This document shows, piece by piece, positions 54,101 through 62,490 of a stretch of 64,000 nucleotides of DNA. This DNA is from Spirosoma panaciterrae DSM 21099 (GTDB taxonomy: Bacteria; Bacteroidota; Bacteroidia; Cytophagales; Spirosomataceae): the NCBI RefSeq assembly GCF_000374025.1, contig NZ_KB893183.1:1-64000 (forward strand). The letters are read 5' to 3'. The notes beneath the pieces are model-generated. The model saw only the letters and a program-made list of their open reading frames with translations. It did no database searches and was not told where the DNA came from. The position numbers were made by a program, and so were the translations under genes. Numbering within the stretch: the first letter of the stretch is position 1; every line of letters begins with the position of its first letter.

Positions 54101-56350
54101 TATCTTTTCTTGCACAAGATTGGGTACAAAGCGTCTTGATACTTGTTGGCTACTAAGTTCTTCTGAATAGAAGTAATTCCACTCAGAAGTGTGATCTTGG
54201 TGCAAAGGCTGATAATAGTAATTATCAATCCCAGTAAGTTTTGTTTGACCCTTTATTAAAGGAACAAGATTTAAAGGAGTAAGATTACGTAATAATATTT
54301 CCGGAATTGGGTCCTGATTGACAGCATCCTTAAGAAGGAGTCTATATGCTAAGTTAAGCGGGTGTAAAGGTGTGTACTTTATGAATTTGTCTTCAAACCG
54401 CTCTTCAATAACTGCAATTCTGAACAGGTCCTGTTCAGTCTTATCTAGTGGTTTACCTGCTTCAAGACTCTCTAACTGTTCAACATATACGTCAACAAAT
54501 GACTGATAGAGATCACCTAATTCATCATCGAGAAACGCCAAACTAGGCAGTAAATTGTTACGTCTAAAATACGAGATTAAAGCATCATAAGCGGCTTGTA
54601 GCTCATTCGATACCTGTAAACCATCCAGACTAACTAGTTCATTACTAGTATTTTGATAACACGATAAATAACCTGAATCAATTAGTAATTGCTCTAGTTT
54701 CAGATTTCCTCTAAAGTTTTCAATTGGAAAGAATTTGTTTGTTCCATGCGTTAAAATGACGACTTCTTTATTGGTATACTTATCGATTCGTGAAGTGTAA
54801 GTAAAGGACTCACCAGAAATACGTTTTAAATCCCAAACTCTAGATCCTGATATCTGTATAGGCCTATTTTCCTCTCTAAGCGAAAGTTTAAGTGGCAATG
54901 TTGCCTGCTCGATAGTAATAAAGAAGGGAACTTCATCCTGTCCTTCATCTGTCAATTTCTCAAGATCAATAACCAATTCAAGTGTTTGATCTTGAGAAAC
55001 CTGATAACTATCGGCAGCGACGAGTTCTTTACGAACATATGAAACATACCCAGGATTTAGCGAAACAGCTTCATCACTACCTATAGCTAAGGAAAAAGTA
55101 TTGCCTCGTTTATTAATTAAAAAATTTGTTTTAAACTCAATTAAAATATTTTCTGGAAAAGGGACAATTAGTATTGAAAACGTAAATTTAATGGCAACAT
55201 CTGGATGCTGATATGTGAACTGTTTAAAAAGAACTTGTTCAACATTATCTAGAGTCAGTTGAGCATTAATTATCTTTCCACTAGTGGTTAATTCACTTAG
55301 TTTGAAATTTCCATGTTGGAGCCCTGCTATTTTGGGCCGGTTATCAAAATGGAATGAAAGAGCCAAGTCGTTTTGCTTTTCAACATTGAAAACTATCAAA
55401 TGTCTTTTTCGAGACTTAGAAACTGATTCTTCATCTTCTGATCTATCCCAATGGATCATATTTTCAGAAGCAACGCTACTATTTAGATATTCAATTGTTT
55501 CTGCCTTATCTTTTTCTTGTTCCCATGCTTCTAATTGCGTAAAGTCATTTAAATACCAATCGTCTTTTTGTAATTTTTCTACTCCCGCTGGGCTAAAATT
55601 TCTTTCTAGTATTTTTTCTAAATTTCCATATTGAACGCCAGTACTAATTTCTTCAAAGAGTTCTTTGTTTCTAAATAGCCTTTTTCTAATTTCATCTTTT
55701 GTATTACTCAACGCAAGGCCTTTGTCTGGAAATATGCCTAAAGGCATATAATCATTTTGGGCAATACGCTTTTTCCCAAGTATATCAAAGAAGGCTGTAT
55801 AATCAAACAAAGAATACAGACCATCTGATTTCTCTTGTATGCTAGTCAGTAAAATCTCTAAGAGGGTTTTTTCATGATTTTGAATTGTTGTTAATTCAGA
55901 TATACTTTTTTTAATGCTAGTTTGTACTTCAACGCGACTTAGAGGCATTCCTGCTTCCATTAAATTTTTACATCCACCTGTTATACTATCAAGTGATGTG
56001 TTATGAATAAATAGGATAGATGTATTCGAAAATGTAGAATTTATTTTATCACTAATACTATTTCTTAGGTTAGTCAAAAAATCTTCAGCTACACCATTTA
56101 TATTTGCTGAAATTATTAACCTGTAATTCTTAAAATCAATACAGTATGTAGAATAATCTAAATAATTAAATGGTAGTATATTAAACTGGGGCCAATCTGA
56201 AATAATTTGGCTTCTTAATAGTTCATATTGACCCAGAACTTGCTCACTCTGCTCATATCGAATATGGAAACGTCCACCAGACGAGGCATTAGATTTTGAA
56301 AAAAAATTAATTAATAAATCAGAAATAAAACTAAATATGTATTTTTCCAT
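51143..56350 (-). CDS. dptH: DptH, large FtsK/HerA-type ATPase of Dnd restriction
   Basis: The 1735-residue protein has an FtsK-like motor at the end: Walker A AGTTGSGKS (1515-1523), LFLIDPKGNELVDF, Walker B WLIVLDEYSD (about 1625-1633), and RAAGIHVILATQKP. The first ~1450 residues have no motif I recognise. DptH with DptF and DptG cuts or blocks DNA lacking phosphorothioate. It is 13 bp after dptG and 61 bp before dndA. The length is in the range known for DptH. Confidence 0.9.
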   Translation of the reverse strand: MEKYIFSFISDLLINFFSKSNASSGGRFHIRYEQSEQVLGQYELLRSQIISDWPQFNILPFNYLDYSTYCIDFKNYRLIISANINGVAEDFLTNLRNSISDKINSTFSNTSILFIHNTSLDSITGGCKNLMEAGMPLSRVEVQTSIKKSISELTTIQNHEKTLLEILLTSIQEKSDGLYSLFDYTAFFDILGKKRIAQNDYMPLGIFPDKGLALSNTKDEIRKRLFRNKELFEEISTGVQYGNLEKILERNFSPAGVEKLQKDDWYLNDFTQLEAWEQEKDKAETIEYLNSSVASENMIHWDRSEDEESVSKSRKRHLIVFNVEKQNDLALSFHFDNRPKIAGLQHGNFKLSELTTSGKIINAQLTLDNVEQVLFKQFTYQHPDVAIKFTFSILIVPFPENILIEFKTNFLINKRGNTFSLAIGSDEAVSLNPGYVSYVRKELVAADSYQVSQDQTLELVIDLEKLTDEGQDEVPFFITIEQATLPLKLSLREENRPIQISGSRVWDLKRISGESFTYTSRIDKYTNKEVVILTHGTNKFFPIENFRGNLKLEQLLIDSGYLSCYQNTSNELVSLDGLQVSNELQAAYDALISYFRRNNLLPSLAFLDDELGDLYQSFVDVYVEQLESLEAGKPLDKTEQDLFRIAVIEERFEDKFIKYTPLHPLNLAYRLLLKDAVNQDPIPEILLRNLTPLNLVPLIKGQTKLTGIDNYYYQPLHQDHTSEWNYFYSEELSSQQVSRRFVPNLVQEKIDQFILHFPYLFLEGKAPLKLNLVNQGDCKEILQGILSFYLGYLQKKAKSKTTGIPGMIISIYNSDEYFTKFEELASWQGNFTLNVPFDFFPLASDEDREDLFQLYNEKVRFYKLAIDLSPYEYSHLTFYQFSNREVKKSYSNMSEMPSGISLGGLLSDVPSSFQKNSYRTGFGTKFLPETYNNLLHLAKLYNSFVKVTHSDEQYSKDHVNSFVINNETNTSLEKLYSRSQWVTFIDPKVDLSFFKLHKDVVIIHYSDQYNNASGYDAITITSKWKPYEATIKEILSEQGVASEEEEIKRLIDIFNAVNGHWLLKLNSFREGNQVSYFREEKLSLLSTVKTALAFFYHPEITWIPISLEEILRVSGAVGLPPKEGLFSVKNLGSHGVHTDDLLMIGLESKEQNLYMHLYPLEVKIGNNPSNVQNKAKEQGANTADMLTKFLVEDTTFAAKIYRNFFAKLAIIGAEKLALYEVWPSYTERWKQVENLRGYLLNDHFEISSTLKNLIGKYGVFSFKYSENYFPRSVEYADGSCMITLPKQDAINFLTKDIDQLKSYFEEEQLSPIKKDKLLVNRYVKNSPESTTVELSTGPETKFIPQQLITDISKIDNEVNPEAELVSIFTPNFCNISPEEIRKINHSIINKLTAIGIEVKKDLDPDINFMEGPGFYRIELKPAPSTTLKKIKGAIEELNIALQLPEEQNVRIFQDVGKIWLEAPKPDYLKVKVTTNHIWSKFTKDKEFKVPFGLDIEGNLCSLNFSSSNSPHLLIAGTTGSGKSVVLDTLLRGAVNFYDSTELQLFLIDPKGNELVDFEEFPHVPTPNGMSSEDAIRLLEQCVTEMDRRYLLFRDSKPIAGRAAKDIIDYNSMSLAFDSFKSLPRWLIVLDEYSDLLDENPGNRNSIESLLRRLAQKARAAGIHVILATQKPLVSIVSSAIKSNLPAVIALKVRTATDSRVILDDNGAESLAGRGDALYKNGAGQMVRVQCAIHEN

Positions 56351-56363
56351 GTGCGAATTTAAC

Positions 56364-57779
56364 TTAGCGTAATTTTCTTACATATTGTGCATCGCCACTA
56401 TCGCTTTTCTTCTCAAGAAGGTTTATCTTCTCAAAGTAATCTACAATGACGGACTTAGAAATTTGATCGAACAAAAACCCTCGATCCTCTAACTCTGACC
56501 ACAGCTTGCTCAATCTAATTTTGTCTTCATCGGGGCCAATACAAAGAGTTGTTAAAAACAAAAGGCTTTCTTGATCTATACTCAAGGAGTATCCATTACG
56601 GCCTCTTCTTCTAGTATAATTATATTGGGTAAATAACAGAAAGTATCTGCGATAAGCACTATACACTTTTTTTCGTTCTGTTTCTTGAAACTGGACATCA
56701 ACCATTTGCCAAAGTTTATATACCAGATTAAATATTGGTTCGTCTGAGTTTATTTCTTTCAGCGGATACTTTTTCCAATCAAAAGGATTATTATCTTTCG
56801 TAATTCTTTCTTGATAAAAAGAAATTAAGTTTTCAATAGAAAGCTGAAGAATTGCCTTTTCTTGATCACTTAATTTTTTTACAAGTTCTTTTAATTCAAC
56901 GTACGTTATTCCTTGAATTGTAAATCCTTTAATATGGTTGAGAAGTTCAAGTGTATTAGCATGGGTAAACATACTGGCAATGTGTTTCTCAAAAAGTTTC
57001 CAGCCGTTTATCATGGGGAGCCGAGAAGCCTGTAATTTCTCCCATGATAGGGAAAAGAAATATCTATCCCTTTTCTCTTCAAAGAAAGAATTCAATTGGA
57101 AAATGAGATCTGAGATGTATAAGAAAAAATAAACTTTAAGCAACTGGGGGAACCCTGACACAAATAACGAATGATCTTTCGTAAGTGTAAGGAAATCTTC
57201 CTTGAACTTTTCTCTACTTTTATTAGGTGCTCTATAAACAAACTCATCGACTCTTATTTCTTCTTTTAGGTCAGGTAGAGCTGATAGGATCAATCGATGC
57301 ATGAGGTTGTCAGGCTCTTTAGTTGCGAGTGCATGCAGTCTCTCAATGTCCTCACCCTCAATAAAGACACTAACAATATATTTTGAAATGTCATTTAGTG
57401 TTTTATTTTTAACATAATTATCTAAGTACGCGTAAATTTTAGCATTGAAGGTGATGAGCTGCTCATTTTCATCAAACGCTATATTCTCAATAATATCTTT
57501 TAAGTTATAATTATTAGGCGCATGAGCCTTTGAGCAAACTTCATTAATGAATTTATCTTTATTTAATTTTACAGATTGACTGTAATTCATACAGTTTCTA
57601 TAGCAGGCTCCGGCAATTCCTTTAAAAGCTATCAAATCAGCTTTCAAATCATTTATTTTGGTATCGTTTCCTGGAAATGGGAAAAGAAGAATTTTATTTC
57701 CAGTTTTATGAGATATCTTCCCTTTATCAACTTTATCCGTCATATTGTTTTCTAGGGAAGTCAAATCTAATTCGTACAT
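56364..57779 (-). CDS. dptG: DptG, Dnd restriction subunit
   Basis: The 471-residue protein is identified mainly by position between dptF and dptH, together with DptG-like size. The text is helical and basic, with no catalytic motif visible (AFKGIAGACYRNCMNYSQSV becomes recognisable near residues 52-71 as a Cys pair, ACYRNC). Its start shares one base with the dptF stop (TAATG), so the two are coupled. Family function beyond being required for restriction is unclear. Confidence 0.8.
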   Translation of the reverse strand: MYELDLTSLENNMTDKVDKGKISHKTGNKILLFPFPGNDTKINDLKADLIAFKGIAGACYRNCMNYSQSVKLNKDKFINEVCSKAHAPNNYNLKDIIENIAFDENEQLITFNAKIYAYLDNYVKNKTLNDISKYIVSVFIEGEDIERLHALATKEPDNLMHRLILSALPDLKEEIRVDEFVYRAPNKSREKFKEDFLTLTKDHSLFVSGFPQLLKVYFFLYISDLIFQLNSFFEEKRDRYFFSLSWEKLQASRLPMINGWKLFEKHIASMFTHANTLELLNHIKGFTIQGITYVELKELVKKLSDQEKAILQLSIENLISFYQERITKDNNPFDWKKYPLKEINSDEPIFNLVYKLWQMVDVQFQETERKKVYSAYRRYFLLFTQYNYTRRRGRNGYSLSIDQESLLFLTTLCIGPDEDKIRLSKLWSELEDRGFLFDQISKSVIVDYFEKINLLEKKSDSGDAQYVRKLR

Positions 57780-59515
57780 TATTTTATTTCTTCAAAGTGA
57801 AAAATGTCAAAACCTGGAGTAAACACTAATTTAAATTTTTCGTGTTTTACACCATGCATATCTTGAATTATAACATCTTTATTTTGAGCTCCTGAGCTTG
57901 ATAGTTTGCTAACAAATTGTTTAAAATCAACATGATTACTTTTGTCTATTAAATTCGCTCTGTAGCCTAAATTAATGCTTGACAACAACAAGAAGAGACC
58001 ATAATCAACCTTTACGTAATAGGTCTCAGGACTCTCCATTACTTTGAATCCTAATGTGATTGTACTAGAAAAGCGATTTATAGGGCCTGATACTGGGGTT
58101 TTTATCTCTCCTGGCCTAAGCTCAAGTTTTACTTTTTGAGAAATTCTATAACGATTCTGACGTCGTCCTATGTCAATATTTAAATAGTCTTCTCCCATTT
58201 TCAGCATGCCATTCCATTGAAAAATAGCTTTTTGAGCTTTTTGATATAAGTTGAAAAGCTTTGACGTATGATGAGCGTGAAAAAAATATAAATTTTTCAT
58301 AAACTCATAATACACAGTATCAAGTTGAATTAGCTCTAGAGCCGTTCCTTTAATATAATTTAGCCTTATAAATAACTTTAGCCTGTCAAACACGAGCATA
58401 TCCGCCAAGTTTTTGGTCAAAGGATCGTCTGTGGTTAGCAGTTTATTATCAAAAAAATAAGAATTTGGATTAGATGTAGTTCCCATCTTTATCACTAATT
58501 GATCCATTTCTTCAGTGGTTTTTCCTACTGGATCAAGCTCGGCTATTTGTTTCAATATTGGAGATGTACTTGTACTTTCAAATAGTAACCATGGAAGTGT
58601 CCATTTATAAAATATAGATTCTGATTTTATGCTAGTGCACTCTTTTAAAATTTCTTTTTCTGACAAGGTAGATAATTTTGGTGGTACGATTAAATCATAT
58701 AATAAGTTCAGCATTAATCTAACCGAAACGATGAGTTTATATTTGATTATTGCTTCAATAATGATTTGGATAATTCTGTCTTTTACTTTCGTCTCTCCAA
58801 GTAAATCATAATTATACTTTAATGGGCACTTATCGGGTGCCGAATGCTCTTTATAATAGTTTTTGTATGCCTGGTAGAATGGATTCTTTTCTGTTTTCTG
58901 GGTTATTTTACAAATAATTTCATTAAGGATAGTTGAGAAAGGGCCATCTTCGCTTAATGAGTAAAGATGGTAATCGGCAAGATTGATGTATTTAATATAG
59001 CGATCTTCTTTTGATCGTTGATCACTATCCTGTAGGATTCCATTACTTTCAATAAAGTTTCTCAGGCAATTAAATTCGTTACCTTTTTCATGTAGAAAAT
59101 TGGTAAGTGTACCTAAGTTGATAGCTATTATTGTTTTTGATGTATTGGATATATTTCCAATTTCATTATCTGAAAATGGAAGCAAAACATCTCTCAATGT
59201 TTCCAGATAAGTCTTATGTATGGATTTACTTTCGGTTGCGTCATTGTGAACATAGAAAGCATTCATTTCTACTGGATGCTTTTCCCACATTCTGGCTAAC
59301 AAATGAGATTTGCCGTCTCCTACATTACCAATTATAAAAATTAGTTGAGGGTAGCTAGTAGTCAAAGCACTCATTATTAGATTGCTTAGATCTTGTTCGA
59401 CTGTTCGCTCTATATGTAAATACCGCTTTAGGTCGTCAAAGGAATTGGTCTCACCATTGACAACTGCTTCTGGAGAAGATAGGCTTAAAGTATCTAACAA
59501 CTCTTTAAAGTTCAT
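57779..59515 (-). CDS. dptF: DptF, ATPase of Dnd restriction
   Basis: The 578-residue protein has Walker A IIGNVGDGKSHLLARMW (GNVGDGKS at 63-70) after the usual DptF opening. The FVxxNDATE-like FYVHNDATESKSIHKTYLET and YINLADYHLYSL follow the family. It starts the dptF-dptG-dptH-dndA operon. The promoter must lie in 59516-59699, where I see no clear element. DptFGH restricts unmodified DNA; expression without dndCDE would harm the host, so co-inheritance is expected. Confidence 0.88.
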   Translation of the reverse strand: MNFKELLDTLSLSSPEAVVNGETNSFDDLKRYLHIERTVEQDLSNLIMSALTTSYPQLIFIIGNVGDGKSHLLARMWEKHPVEMNAFYVHNDATESKSIHKTYLETLRDVLLPFSDNEIGNISNTSKTIIAINLGTLTNFLHEKGNEFNCLRNFIESNGILQDSDQRSKEDRYIKYINLADYHLYSLSEDGPFSTILNEIICKITQKTEKNPFYQAYKNYYKEHSAPDKCPLKYNYDLLGETKVKDRIIQIIIEAIIKYKLIVSVRLMLNLLYDLIVPPKLSTLSEKEILKECTSIKSESIFYKWTLPWLLFESTSTSPILKQIAELDPVGKTTEEMDQLVIKMGTTSNPNSYFFDNKLLTTDDPLTKNLADMLVFDRLKLFIRLNYIKGTALELIQLDTVYYEFMKNLYFFHAHHTSKLFNLYQKAQKAIFQWNGMLKMGEDYLNIDIGRRQNRYRISQKVKLELRPGEIKTPVSGPINRFSSTITLGFKVMESPETYYVKVDYGLFLLLSSINLGYRANLIDKSNHVDFKQFVSKLSSSGAQNKDVIIQDMHGVKHEKFKLVFTPGFDIFHFEEIK

Positions 59516-59699
59516 CTATATATTTGGTGTGGTAGTTTTAAGTATAAGGTTGGTCAGTTTAAAAGTAAGAATTTCTTCGTTTTGTACTACTTAGGGGTAT
59601 CCTGTAAAAAATGGTACAAAAGTTTCATCTACCCGTTCTAAATAGTACTTAACTAGCTATTGATTAGCAATTTATTGCAGAATAGTTTCTTAAAAAAGG

Positions 59700-59906
59700 T
59701 CAATTAATTTTCTTAATTTCGTTCGCACTGAGCGTGATCGTAAATTCACGCCGTGGACGGTTCCAGCAGTGTACCCTCTGGCCATATTGACTGATCACCG
59801 TTACAGGCCAGTCGATATCAGCATTGGCCGCTTCTAACTCTTGAGCCGCCTTTGGATTAATGAGCGTCACTAAGTCGTTCAGCTTGAACTCGTGGTTTGT
59901 CTTCAT
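59700..59906 (-). CDS. Small hypothetical protein
   Basis: The 68-residue protein (MKTNHEFKLNDLVTLINPKA to TLSANEIKKIN) looks like a small beta-barrel, with DWPVTVISQYGQRVHCWNRP as alternating strands. The phrase LNDLVTLINP resembles short DUF2158-like proteins, but I would not name it. It is divergent from the gene at 59961 with 54 bp between starts. A single terminator-free gap separates it from dptF. Confidence 0.5.
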   Translation of the reverse strand: MKTNHEFKLNDLVTLINPKAAQELEAANADIDWPVTVISQYGQRVHCWNRPRREFTITLSANEIKKIN

Positions 59907-59922
59907 TCAATACTTAATTTCC

Positions 59923-59930
59923 TACCTTTG
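59923..59930 (+). promoter_or_regulatory. Candidate -7 promoter element
   Basis: TACCTTTG matches the Bacteroidota -7 element exactly; TTTG at 59896-59899 could be the -33 element with a somewhat long 23-bp gap. The ATG of the next gene is 31 bp downstream. Confidence 0.5.
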
Positions 59931-59960
59931 TTTGCTGGTAAAAGTCTCAAAGACAAGTCA

Positions 59961-60449
59961 ATGAAAGCATCCAATATCCGTTTTTTTTCGCCCACTGAAA
60001 ACCAACAGCCTACGTTCAAGCCCGGAAAGGCCCCAAAGCCAGCTAAAATAATTTTAACCGGTTACGTCTCCACGGCGGGTAAACTCGTTTTACCAGCCAA
60101 GACCGTGGACCATATAGGTGTCGATCTAGACAAAACGTCCTTCAAAGTAGGCATGGACGAGGGCAAGCGCAAAGCCAAATCGTTGTATTTAGTACCAAGT
60201 AGTATAGATGAGGAAACGTTCACCTTCGAGAAAGCAGCTAAGAGCTATACCTTGGCATTGCCTTTTATCTTAAAGAAGAGTGGCGTTGATTTCACCAAAA
60301 CCAAATACGACTTTACCATTCGTCTCTTTGAGTATGAAGGCACGACTGCTTTTGAACTAAAAGTAGCTCCTGAAGCAGCGGCTACCAAGGTACCTTACAC
60401 GGGCAGGCCAAGAGGCCGGAAGCCAAGGCAGGCCTCCGAAGCCGAGTAA
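59961..60449 (+). CDS. Hypothetical protein with AT-hook-like C-terminus
   Basis: The start ATG 59961 gives 162 residues; an earlier in-frame start (59892) would overlap the divergent gene and the promoter. The centre has strand-rich text (LTGYVSTAGKLVLPAKTVDH, TFTFEKAAKSYTLALPFILK) and the tail YTGRPRGRKPRQ carries a GRPRGRKP core like an AT-hook, so DNA binding is possible. A strong terminator follows. The family is unknown. Confidence 0.55.
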   Translation: MKASNIRFFSPTENQQPTFKPGKAPKPAKIILTGYVSTAGKLVLPAKTVDHIGVDLDKTSFKVGMDEGKRKAKSLYLVPSSIDEETFTFEKAAKSYTLALPFILKKSGVDFTKTKYDFTIRLFEYEGTTAFELKVAPEAAATKVPYTGRPRGRKPRQASEAE

Positions 60450-60456
60450 AGTTAAC

Positions 60457-60481
60457 AGCCCTGTTCAACCAGGGCTTTTTT
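60457..60481 (+). terminator. Rho-independent terminator
   Basis: AGCCCTG (60457-60463), six-base loop, CAGGGCT (60470-60476), then TTTTT. It follows the gene ending at 60449 by 8 bp and is a textbook terminator. The stretch from here to 60765 shows no gene. Confidence 0.85.
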
Positions 60482-60765
60482 GTGTTTTGTCCATTGAGCG
60501 GTAATGCCGTTTCATCACCCGACTCTTTCATCTGTTACCGATTTAATCCCGATCGCTCACAAATTTCACTCAAACTGTCAACCTGGCAGATTTTACGTTG
60601 GGTATATTAATAAGTATTGATTTAGCTTTGCTTTGTCACAAGGCTAGAACGCTCTTCCCTGGTTTGTGGCAATTTGCCTGCAATTTTATCGCTCTTCTCA
60701 ATCCCATTCCGCCATTTCCATCTCTAAAGACCCTAAGAATGATTAAGTCTTCATGCCTTTTTCAA

Positions 60766-60803
60766 TTTTACATATCATTTACGGTCGTTAATGATATGTA
60801 AAA
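60766..60803. promoter_or_regulatory. 14-bp inverted repeat upstream of the recombinase
   Basis: TTTTACATATCATT (60766-60779) pairs with AATGATATGTAAAA (60790-60803) across a 10-bp spacer TACGGTCGTT. It lies 25 bp before the recombinase ATG. It could be the recombination/res site, the enzyme's autoregulatory operator, or a transcription element. Confidence 0.6.
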
Positions 60804-60828
60804 TAAGCGTGGAACACTATCTTGCAGC

Positions 60829-61515
60829 ATGCAAACCTTCGTGGCCTACTACCGGGTGAGTACCAAAAAGCAGGGACAGTCCGGTTTAGGACTCGATGCC
60901 CAGCGTAGTAGTGTGCTCAGCTTCGTCAAAAACCAAGCACTCATCGTTGCTGAATTTTGTGACATTGAGTCTGGCAAACTGGATCGGCGTCCGGAACTAC
61001 TTAAAGCCATTGACTATGCCAAGCAACACCAAGCCCGCCTGGTGATTGCCAAGTTGGACCGGCTCAGCCGTAACATGACCTTTGTGTCGTCATTGATGGA
61101 CTCCCATGTCAGCTTCGTCTGCGCCGACATGCCCGATGCCAATGAATTTACCATTCACATCTTTGCGGCTTTGGCCCAGCAGGAGCGGAAGCTGATTAGC
61201 GAACGAACCAAAAAAGCCCTGGATGAAAAACTCCTGCGGATTGGACAGTGGCGAAGGAGTGGCCGCGTATTCCAGGACCCCGTGGTTTCGGCAAAAGCGG
61301 CTCAATCGAATCGAAGCCGGGCCGTTGAGAATGAAAACAACCGGAAAGCAACCGCTTTGATCCTGGCCTTACTTGGCGCGAAACTCTCTTATCTGGCCAT
61401 TGCCCATCAGTTGAATCAAGCGGGTTTCAAGACGGCACGTGGTAGTGCCTTTCAGGCAACCCAAGTGATGCGCCTGGCTCAGCGTGCCAGGAATGAATAC
61501 GATGCAAAGGACTAA
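60829..61515 (+). CDS. Serine recombinase (resolvase/invertase family), intact
   Basis: The 228-residue protein has the catalytic Ser11 in AYYRVSTKKQGQSGLGLDAQ, the AKLDRLSRNM segment (about residues 74-83), E-helix text LAQQERKLISERTKKALDEK, and a C-terminal Recombinase-like DNA-binding part (AIAHQLNQAGFKTARGSAFQ). It would cut and rejoin DNA at sites such as the repeat just upstream. It shares its N-terminal text with the broken copy at 35044, beyond the other side of the defence island. Confidence 0.88.
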   Translation: MQTFVAYYRVSTKKQGQSGLGLDAQRSSVLSFVKNQALIVAEFCDIESGKLDRRPELLKAIDYAKQHQARLVIAKLDRLSRNMTFVSSLMDSHVSFVCADMPDANEFTIHIFAALAQQERKLISERTKKALDEKLLRIGQWRRSGRVFQDPVVSAKAAQSNRSRAVENENNRKATALILALLGAKLSYLAIAHQLNQAGFKTARGSAFQATQVMRLAQRARNEYDAKD

Positions 61516-61703
61516 TCAGGCCACCTCTCTATACCAGCGGCAATTCGTAAAGCTCGTTGCACATCTTCCCAATAGTAGCCACTGTCATAACCCGTCGACA
61601 GGCGATCACAGATGCTCAGAAAATCAGTAGCATCTTCCACGCGCTGTTTCTGGATCGTTATGGGATCCGCTTGTGGAGTTGGTTGATCGGGTAGCGCTTC
61701 CAT
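61512..61703 (-). CDS. Small hypothetical protein, tail-to-tail with the recombinase
   Basis: The start ATG 61703 gives 63 residues (MEALPDQPTPQADPITIQKQ to IAAGIERWPD); a longer frame from 61787 begins with an unlikely hydrophobic run. Its 3' end overlaps the recombinase stop by 4 bp. The text VEDATDFLSICDRLSTGYDS is helical and sensible. I do not recognise it. Confidence 0.4.
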   Translation of the reverse strand: MEALPDQPTPQADPITIQKQRVEDATDFLSICDRLSTGYDSGYYWEDVQRALRIAAGIERWPD

Positions 61704-62008
61704 GCCCCAAAAATAAGCGATAAACGAAAAAGCCCCACTGGGTTGACCAATGAGGCTGAAGAAACGTAACAGACATAGAACGCCCAACTGAGAAATTTAT
61801 TGTTCACATTGAAACAGAGATGGGCCTATTTGTCACTTTTTTTAGGCCCTGATTTCAGCGATTAATATGTCAATTCTCATTACCAGAATAAGATAACCTA
61901 GTTAATGTGTGCAAGTGGTAAGAAGGCCTGCATGGAAAAACGGGCGTTTAATGCGACACCGCCTACCTTACATACTTCCTAGATTAGTACGAAAATAATT
62001 CCATGGGG

Positions 62009-62483
62009 TGGTCCTGTTTGGCCGGACACTTTACTTTTGAGAGTTTAATTGATTAGTTTGATAAAATTGGTTTTCAAAATCAATCGGAGATCGGTAACCC
62101 AAGCCCGAATGCCATCGACGCACGTTATAATAGCCGGGGTGGCGGACCACTCCATCCAACTGGCTAGATAGGCCCATTCCCCGTTGGAAAGCGCCAAGTA
62201 AGTAATATCGCCGATGCCCTGTTCTTTCAGAGCTTCCAGCACACGACGGCTGCCATATCGGCGCGAGTTGTCCCAAAAGATCTATGAACAGCTGCCGTTA
62301 TGCTAATGCCCATTTTGCGGGCTACGGCCATGATGGGTTCACTATTGGCAACTAACCGCAACACATCAGCTTTAAACTTGGCGGTGTACTTTCGTTCGTT
62401 TGGGGCGTTGGGATTGATTCATGCCAGGCCGACGTGTCGGTACACGAAGTTAAACAAGTTTCGTGTCCGGATTTTTAGGACCA
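62009..62483. mobile_element. Internally deleted IS3-family element with both termini
   Basis: The ends are an imperfect 20-bp inverted repeat: TGGTCCT...CCGGACA at 62009-62028 and the reverse complement at 62464-62483, differing only in the middle six bases. Between them are pieces of OrfA and OrfB of an IS3-type transposase on the minus strand. At 475 bp it is far shorter than a full IS3 (about 1.2-1.5 kb), so it is a deletion derivative. No clear target duplication is seen. Confidence 0.7.
62031..62422 (-). pseudogene. IS3-family transposase remnant (OrfA start joined to OrfB end)
   Basis: On the minus strand, ATG 62422 reads MNQSQRPKRTK, then with a frameshift NERKYTAKFKADVLRLVANS with EPIMAVARKMGIS (OrfA HTH). 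This runs into RRYGSRRVLEALKEQGIGD and, after another shift, PGYYNVRRWHSGLGYRSPID (OrfB end) to TAA at 62031. The DDE core is gone. The terminal YRSP motif is diagnostic of IS3. Confidence 0.75.
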
Positions 62484-62490
62484 TATCACT

